64,000 nt of DNA from Sunxiuqinia sp963677175. Its GTDB lineage: Bacteria > Bacteroidota > Bacteroidia > Bacteroidales > Prolixibacteraceae. Position 1 is the stretch's first letter, and the number at the start of each line of letters is the position of its first letter. Shown here one piece after another: positions 44,795-54,049 of the stretch. Below the pieces are notes generated by a model that made no database searches, had not been told where the DNA came from, and saw only the letters and a program-made list of their open reading frames with translations. Position numbers and translations under genes: made by a program. The stretch spans positions 744,001 to 808,000 of the forward strand of contig CAXXES010000004.1 in assembly GCA_963677175.2 (NCBI GenBank), given 5' to 3'.

Positions 44795-46681
44795 TTATTC
44801 GGCTGTTTCTTCTTTCAGGTATTTATTCAGAAATTTCAAAATCTCACCGTAGCCGCGAATTTCATTTTCCTTTTTAATGAATCCGTGTCCTTCATCTGGA
44901 AAGACGATGTATTCAACCGGCACATTATTGGCTTCGATAGCTTCTACAATTTCATCCGATTCAACCTGCAACACGCGGGGATCGTTGGCTCCTTGCAAAA
45001 CCATCACCGGGTTCGTCACATTTTCGGCATGAAACAGAGGCGAAATATTGTACAGGCGAACGGAGTCCTCAGTGAATGGGTCGCCCAGTTCGGTGTACAA
45101 TGCTTCCCGGAATGACTCCCAGTAAGGCGGAATGGATTTGAGCGTCCGGAGCCAATTGGTTACCCCAAAAATATTCACACCTACCTTAAATTCTTCGGGC
45201 GCAAAAGTCATGGCAGCCATGGTCATGTAACCACCGTAGCTTCCACCGATGATGCCAATTTTTTCGTCGTCAATATAATCTTGTTCTTGCAGCCATTTTT
45301 TTCCCCAGATACAATCTTTCAAGTCTTTGTCGCCATGGTTGCGGTCGTCCATTTTGTAAAAGGTCTTGCCATAACCACTACTCCCGCGGTTGTTTACAGC
45401 CAATACAGCATAGCCATGATTGACCAGGTACTGAATTAAAGAAGAATAGCCTGTTCGTGATTGACCTCCCGGACCACCATGTACCCAAACCAAAGCAGGC
45501 ACTTGGCTATCTTTTGAAGCAGTGAGAGGCTTGTAGTAGATAGCCGGAATTTCCAGGCCGTCGAACGATTCGTAACGAACCACTTCGGCCGAGACCAAAT
45601 CTTGCGGATCAATTTCCGGATTTAAAGTTTCCGTGAGTTTCTTGAGCTCCTGTGTTTCGAAGTTGTACACATAGATGTTGTTCGGAGCTTTGGATGTTCC
45701 GATCGTAAGTCGCAGTAGTTTTTCACTGTCCGAAAAGCTTACAGCCAGTATGTTTCCATCTGGTATCTCCGGGAAGTTAACGGTTTCATTGGTGTTAGCA
45801 TTTTTTATCAGCAGCGTGTTTTTTCCGTCTTCGTTGATGGCGATTACGCGATATTTTTCGTTTTCGCTCAGGTAACTGTACATCACGTCCCAGTTGGTTT
45901 CATACAGGACTTCTTTTTCGCCCGAAGCAATTTCGTACTGCATCAGGTATGCAAATTCTTTTCCCGAATTGGTAATGAAGTAAAAATGAGCATCATCTTT
46001 GGAGAATCCGGCACTTCGGTATTCGCCTGGTTCTTCCGATATTTCCGTCATTACTTCGGTTTCACGGTCATACAGGAATAGTTTATTTTCACTTGTTGTA
46101 ATGGTTTGGCTCAGGGCGAAAAGCTCTTCGTTGTGCGATACTCCTGAGATATCCAGTCCTTCGTCGTTTTGATAGATCATCTCGGCATTCCAGTCGGAAA
46201 TTGGCATTTTGTAGAGGTCGAAGAACTTTGGATCCCTTTTGTTGGACGTGTAAAACATCGCCTGGTCATCTTCGCTCCATCCACCAAACTGGGCCTTTTC
46301 GTCCTCCCCCGGTGTCAGATCAACTGAACTTCCATCTGATTTTAAGAGGTAGAGGTGGTCAATTTCGTTTCCTCCTTTGTCAGACGAATAAATGACGTCT
46401 CCGGTTCCGGGAACGTAATCTTCAGCAAAAAAAGATTCTTCCTGTGAGGTGGTAATTTGCTTTTTCGAAGCGTCGGCAATGGCGATTTCGTACACATTGA
46501 AAATGCCGGTTTCATCGGTGCTGACCAATAGCTTTGTCTCATCTTCGGAAAAAGCCCCACCTGAGATTCGGGTGTTTTCATAAAACTGTTCGATGGAGTA
46601 CTTCTTTGAAATGTGTTTTTCTGCCGGTTGAGAGCAGGCTGCCAAAATTAGGATTGGCAAGAGAAAAATCAATTTTTTCAT
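44795..46681 (-). CDS. S9-family prolyl oligopeptidase-like lipoprotein
   Basis: About 628 residues from the ATG at 46681 (MKKLIFLLPILILAACSQ; an ATG three codons earlier is possible). Lipobox LILAAC. The N-terminal ~370 residues form a beta-propeller (many DxxxF/YxSDKGG blades), and the C-terminal alpha/beta hydrolase holds the triad: Ser in GIIGGSYGGYMTM (about 484), Asp in LQGANDPRV (about 568), His in DEGHGF (about 600). Cleaves peptides in the periplasm. It lies 3 bp from pntB on the same strand, so it may be co-transcribed by read-through. Confidence 0.92.
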   Translation of the reverse strand: MKKLIFLLPILILAACSQPAEKHISKKYSIEQFYENTRISGGAFSEDETKLLVSTDETGIFNVYEIAIADASKKQITTSQEESFFAEDYVPGTGDVIYSSDKGGNEIDHLYLLKSDGSSVDLTPGEDEKAQFGGWSEDDQAMFYTSNKRDPKFFDLYKMPISDWNAEMIYQNDEGLDISGVSHNEELFALSQTITTSENKLFLYDRETEVMTEISEEPGEYRSAGFSKDDAHFYFITNSGKEFAYLMQYEIASGEKEVLYETNWDVMYSYLSENEKYRVIAINEDGKNTLLIKNANTNETVNFPEIPDGNILAVSFSDSEKLLRLTIGTSKAPNNIYVYNFETQELKKLTETLNPEIDPQDLVSAEVVRYESFDGLEIPAIYYKPLTASKDSQVPALVWVHGGPGGQSRTGYSSLIQYLVNHGYAVLAVNNRGSSGYGKTFYKMDDRNHGDKDLKDCIWGKKWLQEQDYIDDEKIGIIGGSYGGYMTMAAMTFAPEEFKVGVNIFGVTNWLRTLKSIPPYWESFREALYTELGDPFTEDSVRLYNISPLFHAENVTNPVMVLQGANDPRVLQVESDEIVEAIEANNVPVEYIVFPDEGHGFIKKENEIRGYGEILKFLNKYLKEETAE

Positions 46682-46692
46682 ACTGTGCATGT

Positions 46693-48135
46693 TTATAAGT
46701 CTTTAATTTCGGTGACCAGTTTCTGTAGTGTGCTTTTGGCGTCTCCAAAAAGCAGCCTGGTTTTATCATCAAAAAATAAGGCGTTTTCTATGCCGGCATA
46801 CCCTTTACCCCGGCCACGTTTCATGACAATAATGTTCTTCGATTCGTGCGCTTTGATAATAGGCATTCCGGCTATTGGGCTCGATGGATCGTTGATGGCA
46901 GCCGGGTTCACCACATCGTTGGCACCAATGACAATACAAACGTCGGTGCTTGGCATGTCAGGGTTGATATCGGCCATTTCAACCAGTTGGTCGTAAGGAA
47001 CGTCGGCTTCGGCCAGCAAGACGTTCATGTGTCCGGGCATCCGGCCAGCAACCGGGTGAATGGCATAACGCACGTTTACGCCTTTCGACGACAGCAATTG
47101 ATCCAGTTCGTGACAAACATGTTGAGCCTGCGCAACTGCTAATCCATAACCGGGGATGATGACCACATTCCGCGAATAAGCCAACAGAACAGAGGCGTCG
47201 CTCATGGTAATTTCTTTCATGGTTCCCTGTTCGCCTTCAGCAGCAGCGCCGCCGCCGCCTCCAAACGCGCCAATGATCACGTTCAATAAAGAGCGGTTCA
47301 TGGCTTTACACATCAGCAAGGTTAAAATGCTTCCGGCAGCTCCCACCAAAATTCCACCCAAAATCATGGCCTGGTTGTTATAAATGAAACCAGCCATGGC
47401 GGCGGCAATACCGGTAAAGCTGTTGAGCAGTGAAATCACCACAGGCATGTCGGCACCACCAATTGGCATCACGAAAAGTACGCCATAGAGTAGCGACACA
47501 GCCAGCAACAGGTAAATGGCCCAGTTGAGTTCTGCAGGCGTTTGACCCGAAAGCAGGATAAAAAGCGCCAGGCCGAAAGTACCTGCCAGTAAAACTAAAT
47601 TGACATAGCTCAGGTAGCCCGCGCGGATGTCTTTGACCTTGCCGTCCAGCTTGCCGTAGGCGATCATACTTCCGCTAAAGGCGACGCTGCCAATGATTAG
47701 CCCCAGCAAGGTGACCAATACCGAACCCCAATTGTTCATGTCAGCATTGGGGAACTCGAGCAGGGCGACCAAGGCAGAGGCCGCTCCCCCAGTGGCGTTG
47801 AAGAACGAAACCAGCTGAGGCATGGCGGTCATTTTCACTTTGCGGGCAATGATCCAGCCGACGGCAGAGCCCACGCCAATGGCAGCCAGAATTATCCAGA
47901 CATTGGCTGGTTGAATGCCGCCGCCATTGGCATTTTTATGCAGCAGGATGGTGGTGAACATGGCCAGTACCATTCCCGCGCCCGCGTAGAAATTTCCCCG
48001 GCGGGCCGTCTCGGGGTGACTTAGTAATTTCAGCCCGAACACAAAAAGCAGGGCCGCTATTAAATAGCTTAATTCGAGGAGGGTTCCTCCCACGGTAAAT
48101 TCAACACCGTTAAATGTTCCAAGTATCTTATCCAT
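46693..48135 (-). CDS. pntB: NAD(P)+ transhydrogenase subunit beta
   Basis: 480 residues. About nine transmembrane segments (1-290) are followed by the NADP(H)-binding domain III (about 300-480: VVIIPGYGLAVAQAQH, HPVAGRMPGHMNVLLAEADV, GANDVVNPAAI). Couples proton re-entry to hydride transfer from NADH to NADP+. Last gene of the pnt operon (pntA domain I, pntA membrane part, pntB), with gaps of 5 and 9 bp. Confidence 0.96.
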   Translation of the reverse strand: MDKILGTFNGVEFTVGGTLLELSYLIAALLFVFGLKLLSHPETARRGNFYAGAGMVLAMFTTILLHKNANGGGIQPANVWIILAAIGVGSAVGWIIARKVKMTAMPQLVSFFNATGGAASALVALLEFPNADMNNWGSVLVTLLGLIIGSVAFSGSMIAYGKLDGKVKDIRAGYLSYVNLVLLAGTFGLALFILLSGQTPAELNWAIYLLLAVSLLYGVLFVMPIGGADMPVVISLLNSFTGIAAAMAGFIYNNQAMILGGILVGAAGSILTLLMCKAMNRSLLNVIIGAFGGGGGAAAEGEQGTMKEITMSDASVLLAYSRNVVIIPGYGLAVAQAQHVCHELDQLLSSKGVNVRYAIHPVAGRMPGHMNVLLAEADVPYDQLVEMADINPDMPSTDVCIVIGANDVVNPAAINDPSSPIAGMPIIKAHESKNIIVMKRGRGKGYAGIENALFFDDKTRLLFGDAKSTLQKLVTEIKDL

Positions 48136-48144
48136 GAGGTCCTC

Positions 48145-48459
48145 CTATTTTTTCTTCTTTTTAAACATTTCCAACATGCGGTCGGTAACCACAAATCCGC
48201 CGACCACGTTGAGGGTTCCAAAAATGACGGCGAAAATTCCGAGAACCAGTTCGGTATTGATTCGACTGGCATCGGCATGTCCAACCAGGATGATTCCGCC
48301 GATGATGATCACACCACTGATGGCGTTGGCTCCCGACATAAGCGGCGTGTGTAAAACTGCAGGCACGTTGGAGATGACTTCAATTCCCACAAAGATGGAA
48401 AGTGCGATAATGAAAATCGCTTCCTTATACGTATAGAAAAAGATTAATATTTCGTCCAT
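48145..48459 (-). CDS. pntA2: NAD(P)+ transhydrogenase alpha subunit, membrane part
   Basis: 104 residues with about four hydrophobic segments (for example FIIALSIFVGIEVISNVPAV, AISGVIIIGGIILVG) and a Lys-rich end. In Bacteroidota the alpha subunit is split, with this membrane domain encoded separately from domain I (48465). Completes the proton channel with PntB. Confidence 0.92.
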   Translation of the reverse strand: MDEILIFFYTYKEAIFIIALSIFVGIEVISNVPAVLHTPLMSGANAISGVIIIGGIILVGHADASRINTELVLGIFAVIFGTLNVVGGFVVTDRMLEMFKKKKK

Positions 48460-48464
48460 TGGAT

Positions 48465-49598
48465 TTAATTTTTCGGTTGAATGATTGATTTGACGCGCTC
48501 GTTGATGATTTCCCCATTGTGGGTGATACAGGTACCTTTAATAATATCGTCATCAAAATTCAGTTCGAGTTTTCCTTCTTCGTCGATCAATACCTCCAGG
48601 AAGTTGAGGATGTTTTTGCCGAACATTTTGCTGGCATCCACCGGCATCAGCGAGGGGTAGTTCGATTGTCCAATGATGGTGACACCATGTTCAACAACCG
48701 TTTCATTGTCTTTGGTTAGTTCACAGTTGCCTCCGCTTGAGGCTGCCAAATCAACAATTACTGATCCTGGCTTCATGCGGACAACAGCTTCCTTTGGCAG
48801 GAGCAGCGGAGCTTTACGCCCCGGTATTTGTGCGGTGCAAATCACCACATTGGCTTTGGCAGCATGATCATTGATTGCTTGTTGTTGCTTTTGCTTAAAC
48901 TCTTCGGTTTGTTCAACGGCATAACCTCCGGCTGCAGCATCTTCTTTGGCGCCTTCTACTTCCACAAACTTAGCCCCCAAGCTCATCACTTCTTCTTTTA
49001 CTGCCGAGCGAACATCAAAAGCCTGCACCTGGGCACCGAGCCTTTTGGCGGTAGCAATGGCTTGCAGGCCGGCAACACCAGCCCCAAGTACCAGCACGGT
49101 TGCCGGTCGAATGGTTCCGGCGGCAGTCATAAACATGGGGTAAAAGGAGGGAAGATGGTTGGCGGCATCCAGCACTGCTTTGTAGCCGGCAACTGTGGCC
49201 TGCGACGACAGAACGTCCATGGCTTGTCCGCGTGTTGAGCGGGGAATGGCATCCATGCTAAATGTTGTGATCCCTTTCGCTGCAAATTGTTTTACCAAAT
49301 CAGTGTTCCAAAGCGGGTTGTACTGGCTCAGCCAAATCTGTTCTTTGCCGAGCGAGTTGACCAGTTGCTCGTTCGGAGCATGAATGCCAATCAGAAAGTC
49401 AGCTGTTTTTAACACTTCCTCACGCGAAACAATGGTTGCTCCGGCTTCTTGGTAGGCTGCATCGGTTGCCAGTGCAGAATCGCCGGCTCCTGTTTCCACA
49501 CAAACATCTACTTTTCGTTTTATCAGGCTGGAAACAATTTCGGGTAAGAGGGCCACCCGGTTTTCAGAATCTCCCTCTTTTAAGAGTCCAATAAGCAT
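48465..49598 (-). CDS. pntA1: NAD(P)+ transhydrogenase alpha subunit, NAD-binding domain I
   Basis: 377 residues, alanine-dehydrogenase/PNT fold. Start region KEGDSENRVALLPE, RQD-loop equivalent (RSTRGQAMDVLSSQA) and the glycine-rich NAD motif VLVLGAGVAGLQAIATA (about 169-185), then IPGRKAPLLLPKEAV. Binds NADH on the cytosolic side. First gene of the pnt operon. Confidence 0.95.
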   Translation of the reverse strand: MLIGLLKEGDSENRVALLPEIVSSLIKRKVDVCVETGAGDSALATDAAYQEAGATIVSREEVLKTADFLIGIHAPNEQLVNSLGKEQIWLSQYNPLWNTDLVKQFAAKGITTFSMDAIPRSTRGQAMDVLSSQATVAGYKAVLDAANHLPSFYPMFMTAAGTIRPATVLVLGAGVAGLQAIATAKRLGAQVQAFDVRSAVKEEVMSLGAKFVEVEGAKEDAAAGGYAVEQTEEFKQKQQQAINDHAAKANVVICTAQIPGRKAPLLLPKEAVVRMKPGSVIVDLAASSGGNCELTKDNETVVEHGVTIIGQSNYPSLMPVDASKMFGKNILNFLEVLIDEEGKLELNFDDDIIKGTCITHNGEIINERVKSIIQPKN

Positions 49599-49798
49599 AA
49601 ACCAGAATATTAAGTGATTATTAGTAACGCTTTTTCTATCTAGTTAAATCAATTTTTGCTGACATGGTTCACGAATATAATGATTTTCTGTTTTTAATGA
49701 AGTAATTAGATTTTGAAATTGTGAAAAACTATTTCTGAAAAACCGGGCTTAAATGGATGAAGAAAATATCTTTGCATTCTCATTTAAAAGAAAGAATT

Positions 49799-50374
49799 AT
49801 GCAGACTTGGTTTGAGTGCAAAGTGAAATATGTGAAAGTCGATCAGGATGGACGCGAGCGCAAAGTGTCAGAGTCGTATTTGGTTGATGCGGTTTCTTTT
49901 ACTGATGCCGAAGCCCGGATGATTGAGCAAATGCAGCAGTTGGTTCGTGGCGGCGAATTTTATATCGATAACATCAAGAAATCAAATATCATCGAAATAT
50001 TTCCTCACGACAATGGGGAGTACTGGTTTAAAGCGAAGATAGGCATTGTCACGATTGATGAGAAGGCGGGCAAGGAGAAGAAAATTAACAACTACTTTTT
50101 GATTGCTGCTGACGATTTCAAGCAAGCCTTGCTACGCCTTGAAGAGGATCTCTCTTATATTTTGGTTCCGATTCAGATTTCGGCCATGAACCTGAGTACC
50201 ATTGTTGATGTGTTTCCGTATTTTAAAGATGAGGTGAACGAACCCTTGCCTCCGCATTTGAAACGTATTGAGTCCGAAGAGAAGCCGGTTGAAAAGCCCG
50301 TTGAGTCCCGGCAGGAGGTTGAAGCCGACGAACTGGACGATGAAGACACCGAGTCGGAGCCCGACGAAGAATAA
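49799..50374 (+). CDS. DUF4494-domain protein
   Basis: About 191 residues from the ATG at 49799 (MQTWFECKVKYVKVDQDG), chosen because this is the conserved family start; an ATG 42 bases upstream is in frame and lacks conserved sequence. The DUF4494 core spans about 1-150; the last ~35 residues are an acidic, Glu-rich tail (EADELDDEDTESEPDEE). Function unknown; Bacteroidota-restricted and cytosolic. Confidence 0.85.
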   Translation: MQTWFECKVKYVKVDQDGRERKVSESYLVDAVSFTDAEARMIEQMQQLVRGGEFYIDNIKKSNIIEIFPHDNGEYWFKAKIGIVTIDEKAGKEKKINNYFLIAADDFKQALLRLEEDLSYILVPIQISAMNLSTIVDVFPYFKDEVNEPLPPHLKRIESEEKPVEKPVESRQEVEADELDDEDTESEPDEE

Positions 50375-50424
50375 GCACCCGGAGCTTTGCAATTTCGAAT
50401 TGCTTCGGAAAAAGATAACGATCA

Positions 50425-50466
50425 AAAAAAAAATCCCGCAAACAACTTGCTTGCGGGATTTTTTTA
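50425..50466. terminator. Bidirectional terminator
   Basis: TCCCGCAA (50434-50441) pairs with TTGCGGGA (50451-50458), with long A- and T-runs on both sides. Between converging genes. Confidence 0.85.
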
Positions 50467-50473
50467 TCGAAAA

Positions 50474-51178
50474 TCAGTTGGACTGCGGAAAGGTTTCCTT
50501 CAGTCCAAACATGACCCTGAAAAAGCAGAATTGGTCGCGTTTTAATGGCTCGAAAAGGTAGTAAGCTGTTGCCACACGACAAATGTCTTTTACTTCAGTA
50601 AAAATTTCATTGACAGCCAACTTTCCGGATTCGCTTAACCGGTCTGAGGCCACAATCAAGTCAAAGCAAGAGTTGAACTCACGCAGTTGATTGTCAAATT
50701 TCAGAATCGTGTCGATCAGCTCTGCCGGAATGGCATTGCTGGTCAGCGTTTGTTTTAATTCCGGAGTCACGTTTTCGTGAATCACCTTCAATAAAAAATA
50801 CAGACTTTGATAGTCGCCGTTTTTGGCTTCGCTGAAATAGTCATTATAGCCTAAGGCTTCAAAGATCTGTTTCTGAAATTTCTTATCGTCCTTGAAATCA
50901 ACTTTGATCAAAGCGCGCAACAGGGCAACTTTTCTCAATGACGAGATCATGAGCTCATGCACATACTGCTGTTTGTCGGTGTGTTTGTAGTATTCGTCGG
51001 TCGGCAGGAATTCTGCTTTAGTCGTTCTTATTCTCGACAGAAGCGTTTGGGCGTATTCCAAGGTCCAGTCGTTGCGAATAAGGGAGAGTTCGTAGATGTT
51101 CTCGTTAAATGATTGAACGATTTTCATGCAAGCCAGAAGCGTTGCATTGGCGGTTGAACATGTTATTTTTTCTTCCAT
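50474..51178 (-). CDS. Helical protein of unknown function
   Basis: About 234 residues from the ATG at 51178 (MEEKITCSTANATLLACMKI); an earlier in-frame ATG adds 22 residues of basic, aromatic-rich sequence that I doubt. Predicted all-helical with no signal or membrane segment. The final segment (VNEIFTEVKDICRVATAYYL, then FEPLKRDQF) has a layout similar to the C-terminus of the unknown protein at 17987 (LEQLFAEAKDI, then FKHRDANFYN). This hints at a shared fold, but identity is too low to claim by eye. No tandem array upstream. Confidence 0.75.
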   Translation of the reverse strand: MEEKITCSTANATLLACMKIVQSFNENIYELSLIRNDWTLEYAQTLLSRIRTTKAEFLPTDEYYKHTDKQQYVHELMISSLRKVALLRALIKVDFKDDKKFQKQIFEALGYNDYFSEAKNGDYQSLYFLLKVIHENVTPELKQTLTSNAIPAELIDTILKFDNQLREFNSCFDLIVASDRLSESGKLAVNEIFTEVKDICRVATAYYLFEPLKRDQFCFFRVMFGLKETFPQSN

Positions 51179-51522
51179 TGGCGTTGGTTTTTGTTTGAAT
51201 TGATTTTTGAACACCGGAAAAAAGTTACGATAAAACCTGCTCAAAAAAAATGATTAATCGTTTAAAAACGAGAACTATGTTGTAGAATATGTTCCCGGAT
51301 CGAATTGAGTGGAGGTGTGTTTTGCTTGTAACTTATGTGTTTAGCGTGTTTTCGCTTGCTCATCCAATATTTTCCAGCATGGAATCTGCTGCTATTTAGA
51401 TTGAATGCAGGTCGTTTTTTTTGTTTTTGTGTGTATGGATAAGCCTGCTTAAAACAAAAACTCCCCGGCAAATTGCTTTGACCGGGGAGCTTATGTTATT
51501 TCAATAAAAATGGAATGTCTTA
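51179..51522. other. Intergenic region with terminator of the BipA gene
   Basis: About 344 bases without a gene. CTCCCCGG (51461-51468) pairs with CCGGGGAG (51482-51489); on the minus strand the stem is followed by TTTTTG, so it ends the BipA transcript. Confidence 0.7.
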
Positions 51523-53325
51523 CTAATTAATCTTGACCCCACGTTTGCGTTCGGCTTCGCGAAGCAGGATTTTTCGCATGCGGAATGATTTTGGTGTTAC
51601 TTCCAGGTATTCGTCAGAGGTAATGTATTCCAGCGCTTCTTCCAAACTAAAACGAACGGGTGGAGCCAGCTTGGTTTTTTCATCCGACCCTGAGGCGCGC
51701 ATGTTGGTTAGCTTTTTCGATTGGGTGACGTTGATGGTTAAATCATCGGCCCGCGTGTTTTCGCCAATGACCATGCCTTCGTACACATCTTCGCCCGGCG
51801 GAATAAAAAAGCGTCCACGATCTTGAAGTTTGTTCAGTGCATAGGCAAAGGTTGTTCCGGGTTCTTTGGCAATCAATGAACCGTTTTTGCGGCCTTCAAT
51901 CGGGCCTTTCACGGGTTGGTATTCGATAAACCGGTGGGTCATCACTGCTTCGCCGGCCGTGGCCGTCAGCATGTTTGTTCTTAGTCCGATAATGCCGCGC
52001 GATGGGATGAGAAATTCCAGGTGAATGCGGTCGCCTTTGCGCTCCATATTTTGCATTTCACCTTTACGGGCAGTAACCAACTCAACAACTTTGCCTGAAA
52101 ATTCGTCGGTTACATCAACGTGCATTTCCTCAATTGGCTCGCATTTGATGCCTCCAATTTCCTTGTACAAAACCTGTGGCTGGCCAACTTGCAACTCATA
52201 GCCTTCGCGGCGCATGGTTTCAATCAATACCGATAAATGCAGTACTCCGCGTCCGTATACGGTAAAGGAGTCGGCTGTGGCTCCCTTCTCAACACGCAGG
52301 GCCAGGTTTTTCTCCAGCTCTTTGTGTAAGCGGTCGTGCAGGTGGCGCGAGGTGACAAATTTCCCTTCTTTACCAAAGAATGGCGAATCGTTGTTGGTGA
52401 ATACCATGCTCATGGTTGGTTCATCAACAGCAATTGGATCCAGAGGTTCCGGGTTTTCGAGGTCGCAAATGGAGTCGCCAATGTCGAAACCTTCGATACC
52501 AACCAGCGCGCAAATATCGCCGTTTATCATGTTTCCAACTTTCTGACGTCCAAGTCCGGTAAAGGTGTGCAGTTCTTTAATTTTGGTGCGTTTTACCGAT
52601 CCGTCGCGTTTCACCATGGCAACCTGCATGCCTTCTTTCAGTTCGCCGCGGTGGATTCGCCCAATGGCAATCCGTCCAACATAGGCGGAATAGTCCAGCG
52701 AGGTAATCAGCAATTGAGGTGTTCCCGGGTTTGGTTTTGGTTCGGGTATGTGTTCGATAATGGCATCCAGCAGCGGGCTGATGTTGTCTGTTTTATCGCT
52801 TAGGTTGGCAGTCATCCAACCCTCTTTGGCCGATCCGTAAATTGTTGGAAAATTGAGCTGTTCTTCGGTCGCATCAAGGCTGAACATGAGGTCGAATACT
52901 TGCTCGTGCACTTCCTCGGGGCGGCAATTGGGCTTGTCAACCTTGTTAATAACTACAATGGGTTTCAGTCCCAAAGCCAGTGCTTTTGAAAGTACAAAAC
53001 GGGTTTGCGGCATGGTGCCTTCAAAGGCATCGGCCAGCAGCAACACACCGTCGGCCATGTTCAGTACCCGCTCTACTTCACCACCAAAGTCGGAGTGACC
53101 CGGCGTGTCAATGATATTTATTTTAACATCGTTGTAAACTACCGAAACATTTTTTGCCAGGATGGTAATCCCGCGTTCCCGTTCCAGGTCATTGCTATCA
53201 AGAATCAGCTCCTGCTTTTTCTCGTGACCTTTCATCACATTGCAATGGTATATCATTGTATCAACCAAGGTTGTTTTGCCGTGGTCAACGTGCGCGATAA
53301 TCGCGATGTTCCTAATCTTCTGCAT
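51523..53325 (-). CDS. typA: Translational GTPase BipA/TypA
   Basis: About 600 residues from the ATG at 53325 (MQKIRNIAIIAHVDHGKTTL). G1 AHVDHGKT, G3 DTPGHSDFGG, G4 NKVDKP; EF-G-like domains II, III and V follow, ending with the BipA-specific C-terminal domain (TINVTQSKKLTNMRASGSDE). Ribosome-associated GTPase needed for 50S assembly and stress growth. Well conserved. Confidence 0.97.
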   Translation of the reverse strand: MQKIRNIAIIAHVDHGKTTLVDTMIYHCNVMKGHEKKQELILDSNDLERERGITILAKNVSVVYNDVKINIIDTPGHSDFGGEVERVLNMADGVLLLADAFEGTMPQTRFVLSKALALGLKPIVVINKVDKPNCRPEEVHEQVFDLMFSLDATEEQLNFPTIYGSAKEGWMTANLSDKTDNISPLLDAIIEHIPEPKPNPGTPQLLITSLDYSAYVGRIAIGRIHRGELKEGMQVAMVKRDGSVKRTKIKELHTFTGLGRQKVGNMINGDICALVGIEGFDIGDSICDLENPEPLDPIAVDEPTMSMVFTNNDSPFFGKEGKFVTSRHLHDRLHKELEKNLALRVEKGATADSFTVYGRGVLHLSVLIETMRREGYELQVGQPQVLYKEIGGIKCEPIEEMHVDVTDEFSGKVVELVTARKGEMQNMERKGDRIHLEFLIPSRGIIGLRTNMLTATAGEAVMTHRFIEYQPVKGPIEGRKNGSLIAKEPGTTFAYALNKLQDRGRFFIPPGEDVYEGMVIGENTRADDLTINVTQSKKLTNMRASGSDEKTKLAPPVRFSLEEALEYITSDEYLEVTPKSFRMRKILLREAERKRGVKIN

Positions 53326-53620
53326 ATAATCTCCAAAATTGAGGCGCAAAGATAAACTTATTTCAATTGCTTGCTCCTGTTCAACTAATTTGTTGACGGT
53401 AACTTAACAAGGCACAGTCGATTTGGTTTAAGCCCTTTTTAATCCTGCGGTTCTTTTTTTTGTCGCTAATCTACTGTGATTTTTATGCGAATAGATCCTT
53501 GTTTGTTACGAAGATGTTTTTTAATTTTAGGGATCATAACCTTTTATGCACGAAAGTGAAAAAATCCAATTTGATAATCAAGCATTTCAATCGGGTTTCT
53601 ACGATTAATTCTCCAATCTC
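53326..53620. other. Gene-free stretch between BipA and array
   Basis: About 295 AT-rich bases. No gene or repeat seen. It should contain the BipA promoter. Confidence 0.45.
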
Positions 53621-53976
53621 CTTTTGTACCGATACGAACCGCCCAATGGCGTATAGCGAAGCTTTCATCCTTCTGAGAGCAGTTGGCTGGCACCTGGGAT
53701 TGCCTTTTGTACCCCTACGAACGGCCCGCTGGCATGTCGGGAACCTTTTGTATCGGTATGAAACCGTCCGGCCAAGTGGTGGGAACCATTCGTACCTGTA
53801 CGAAACTGTCCGGACGAGTGGTGGGAACCTTTCGTACCGGTACGAAACCGTCCGGCCAAGTGGCGGGAACCCTTCGTACCTGTACGAACCCGTCCGGACG
53901 AGCGGCGGGAGCCCTTCGTACCTGTACGAAACCGTCTGGACGAGCAGCGGGAACCTTTCGTACCTGTACAATCACA
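53621..53976. repeat. Tandem array, 42-bp (2 x 21) units
   Basis: Five well conserved 42-base units start at 53745, 53787, 53829, 53871 and 53913, with two or three diverged units to the left (two of them 41 bases) and a partial unit from 53955. Each unit has two halves of 21 bases: one built on TTCGTACCtGTACGAA (TTCGTACCGGTACGAA at 53831-53846 is a perfect 16-base palindrome) and one starting GTCCGGACGAG or GTCCGGCCAAG. All frames on both strands stay open through most of it, a by-product of the period; none looks like a gene. It ends about 75 bp before the helical-protein gene at 54050. Confidence 0.9.
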
Positions 53977-54049
53977 AGCCAGGCGTCAGACCTAAAAAAC
54001 AGACAAAACACCAAGTCAGAATCAATACCAATACTTAAACTAAAATGTT

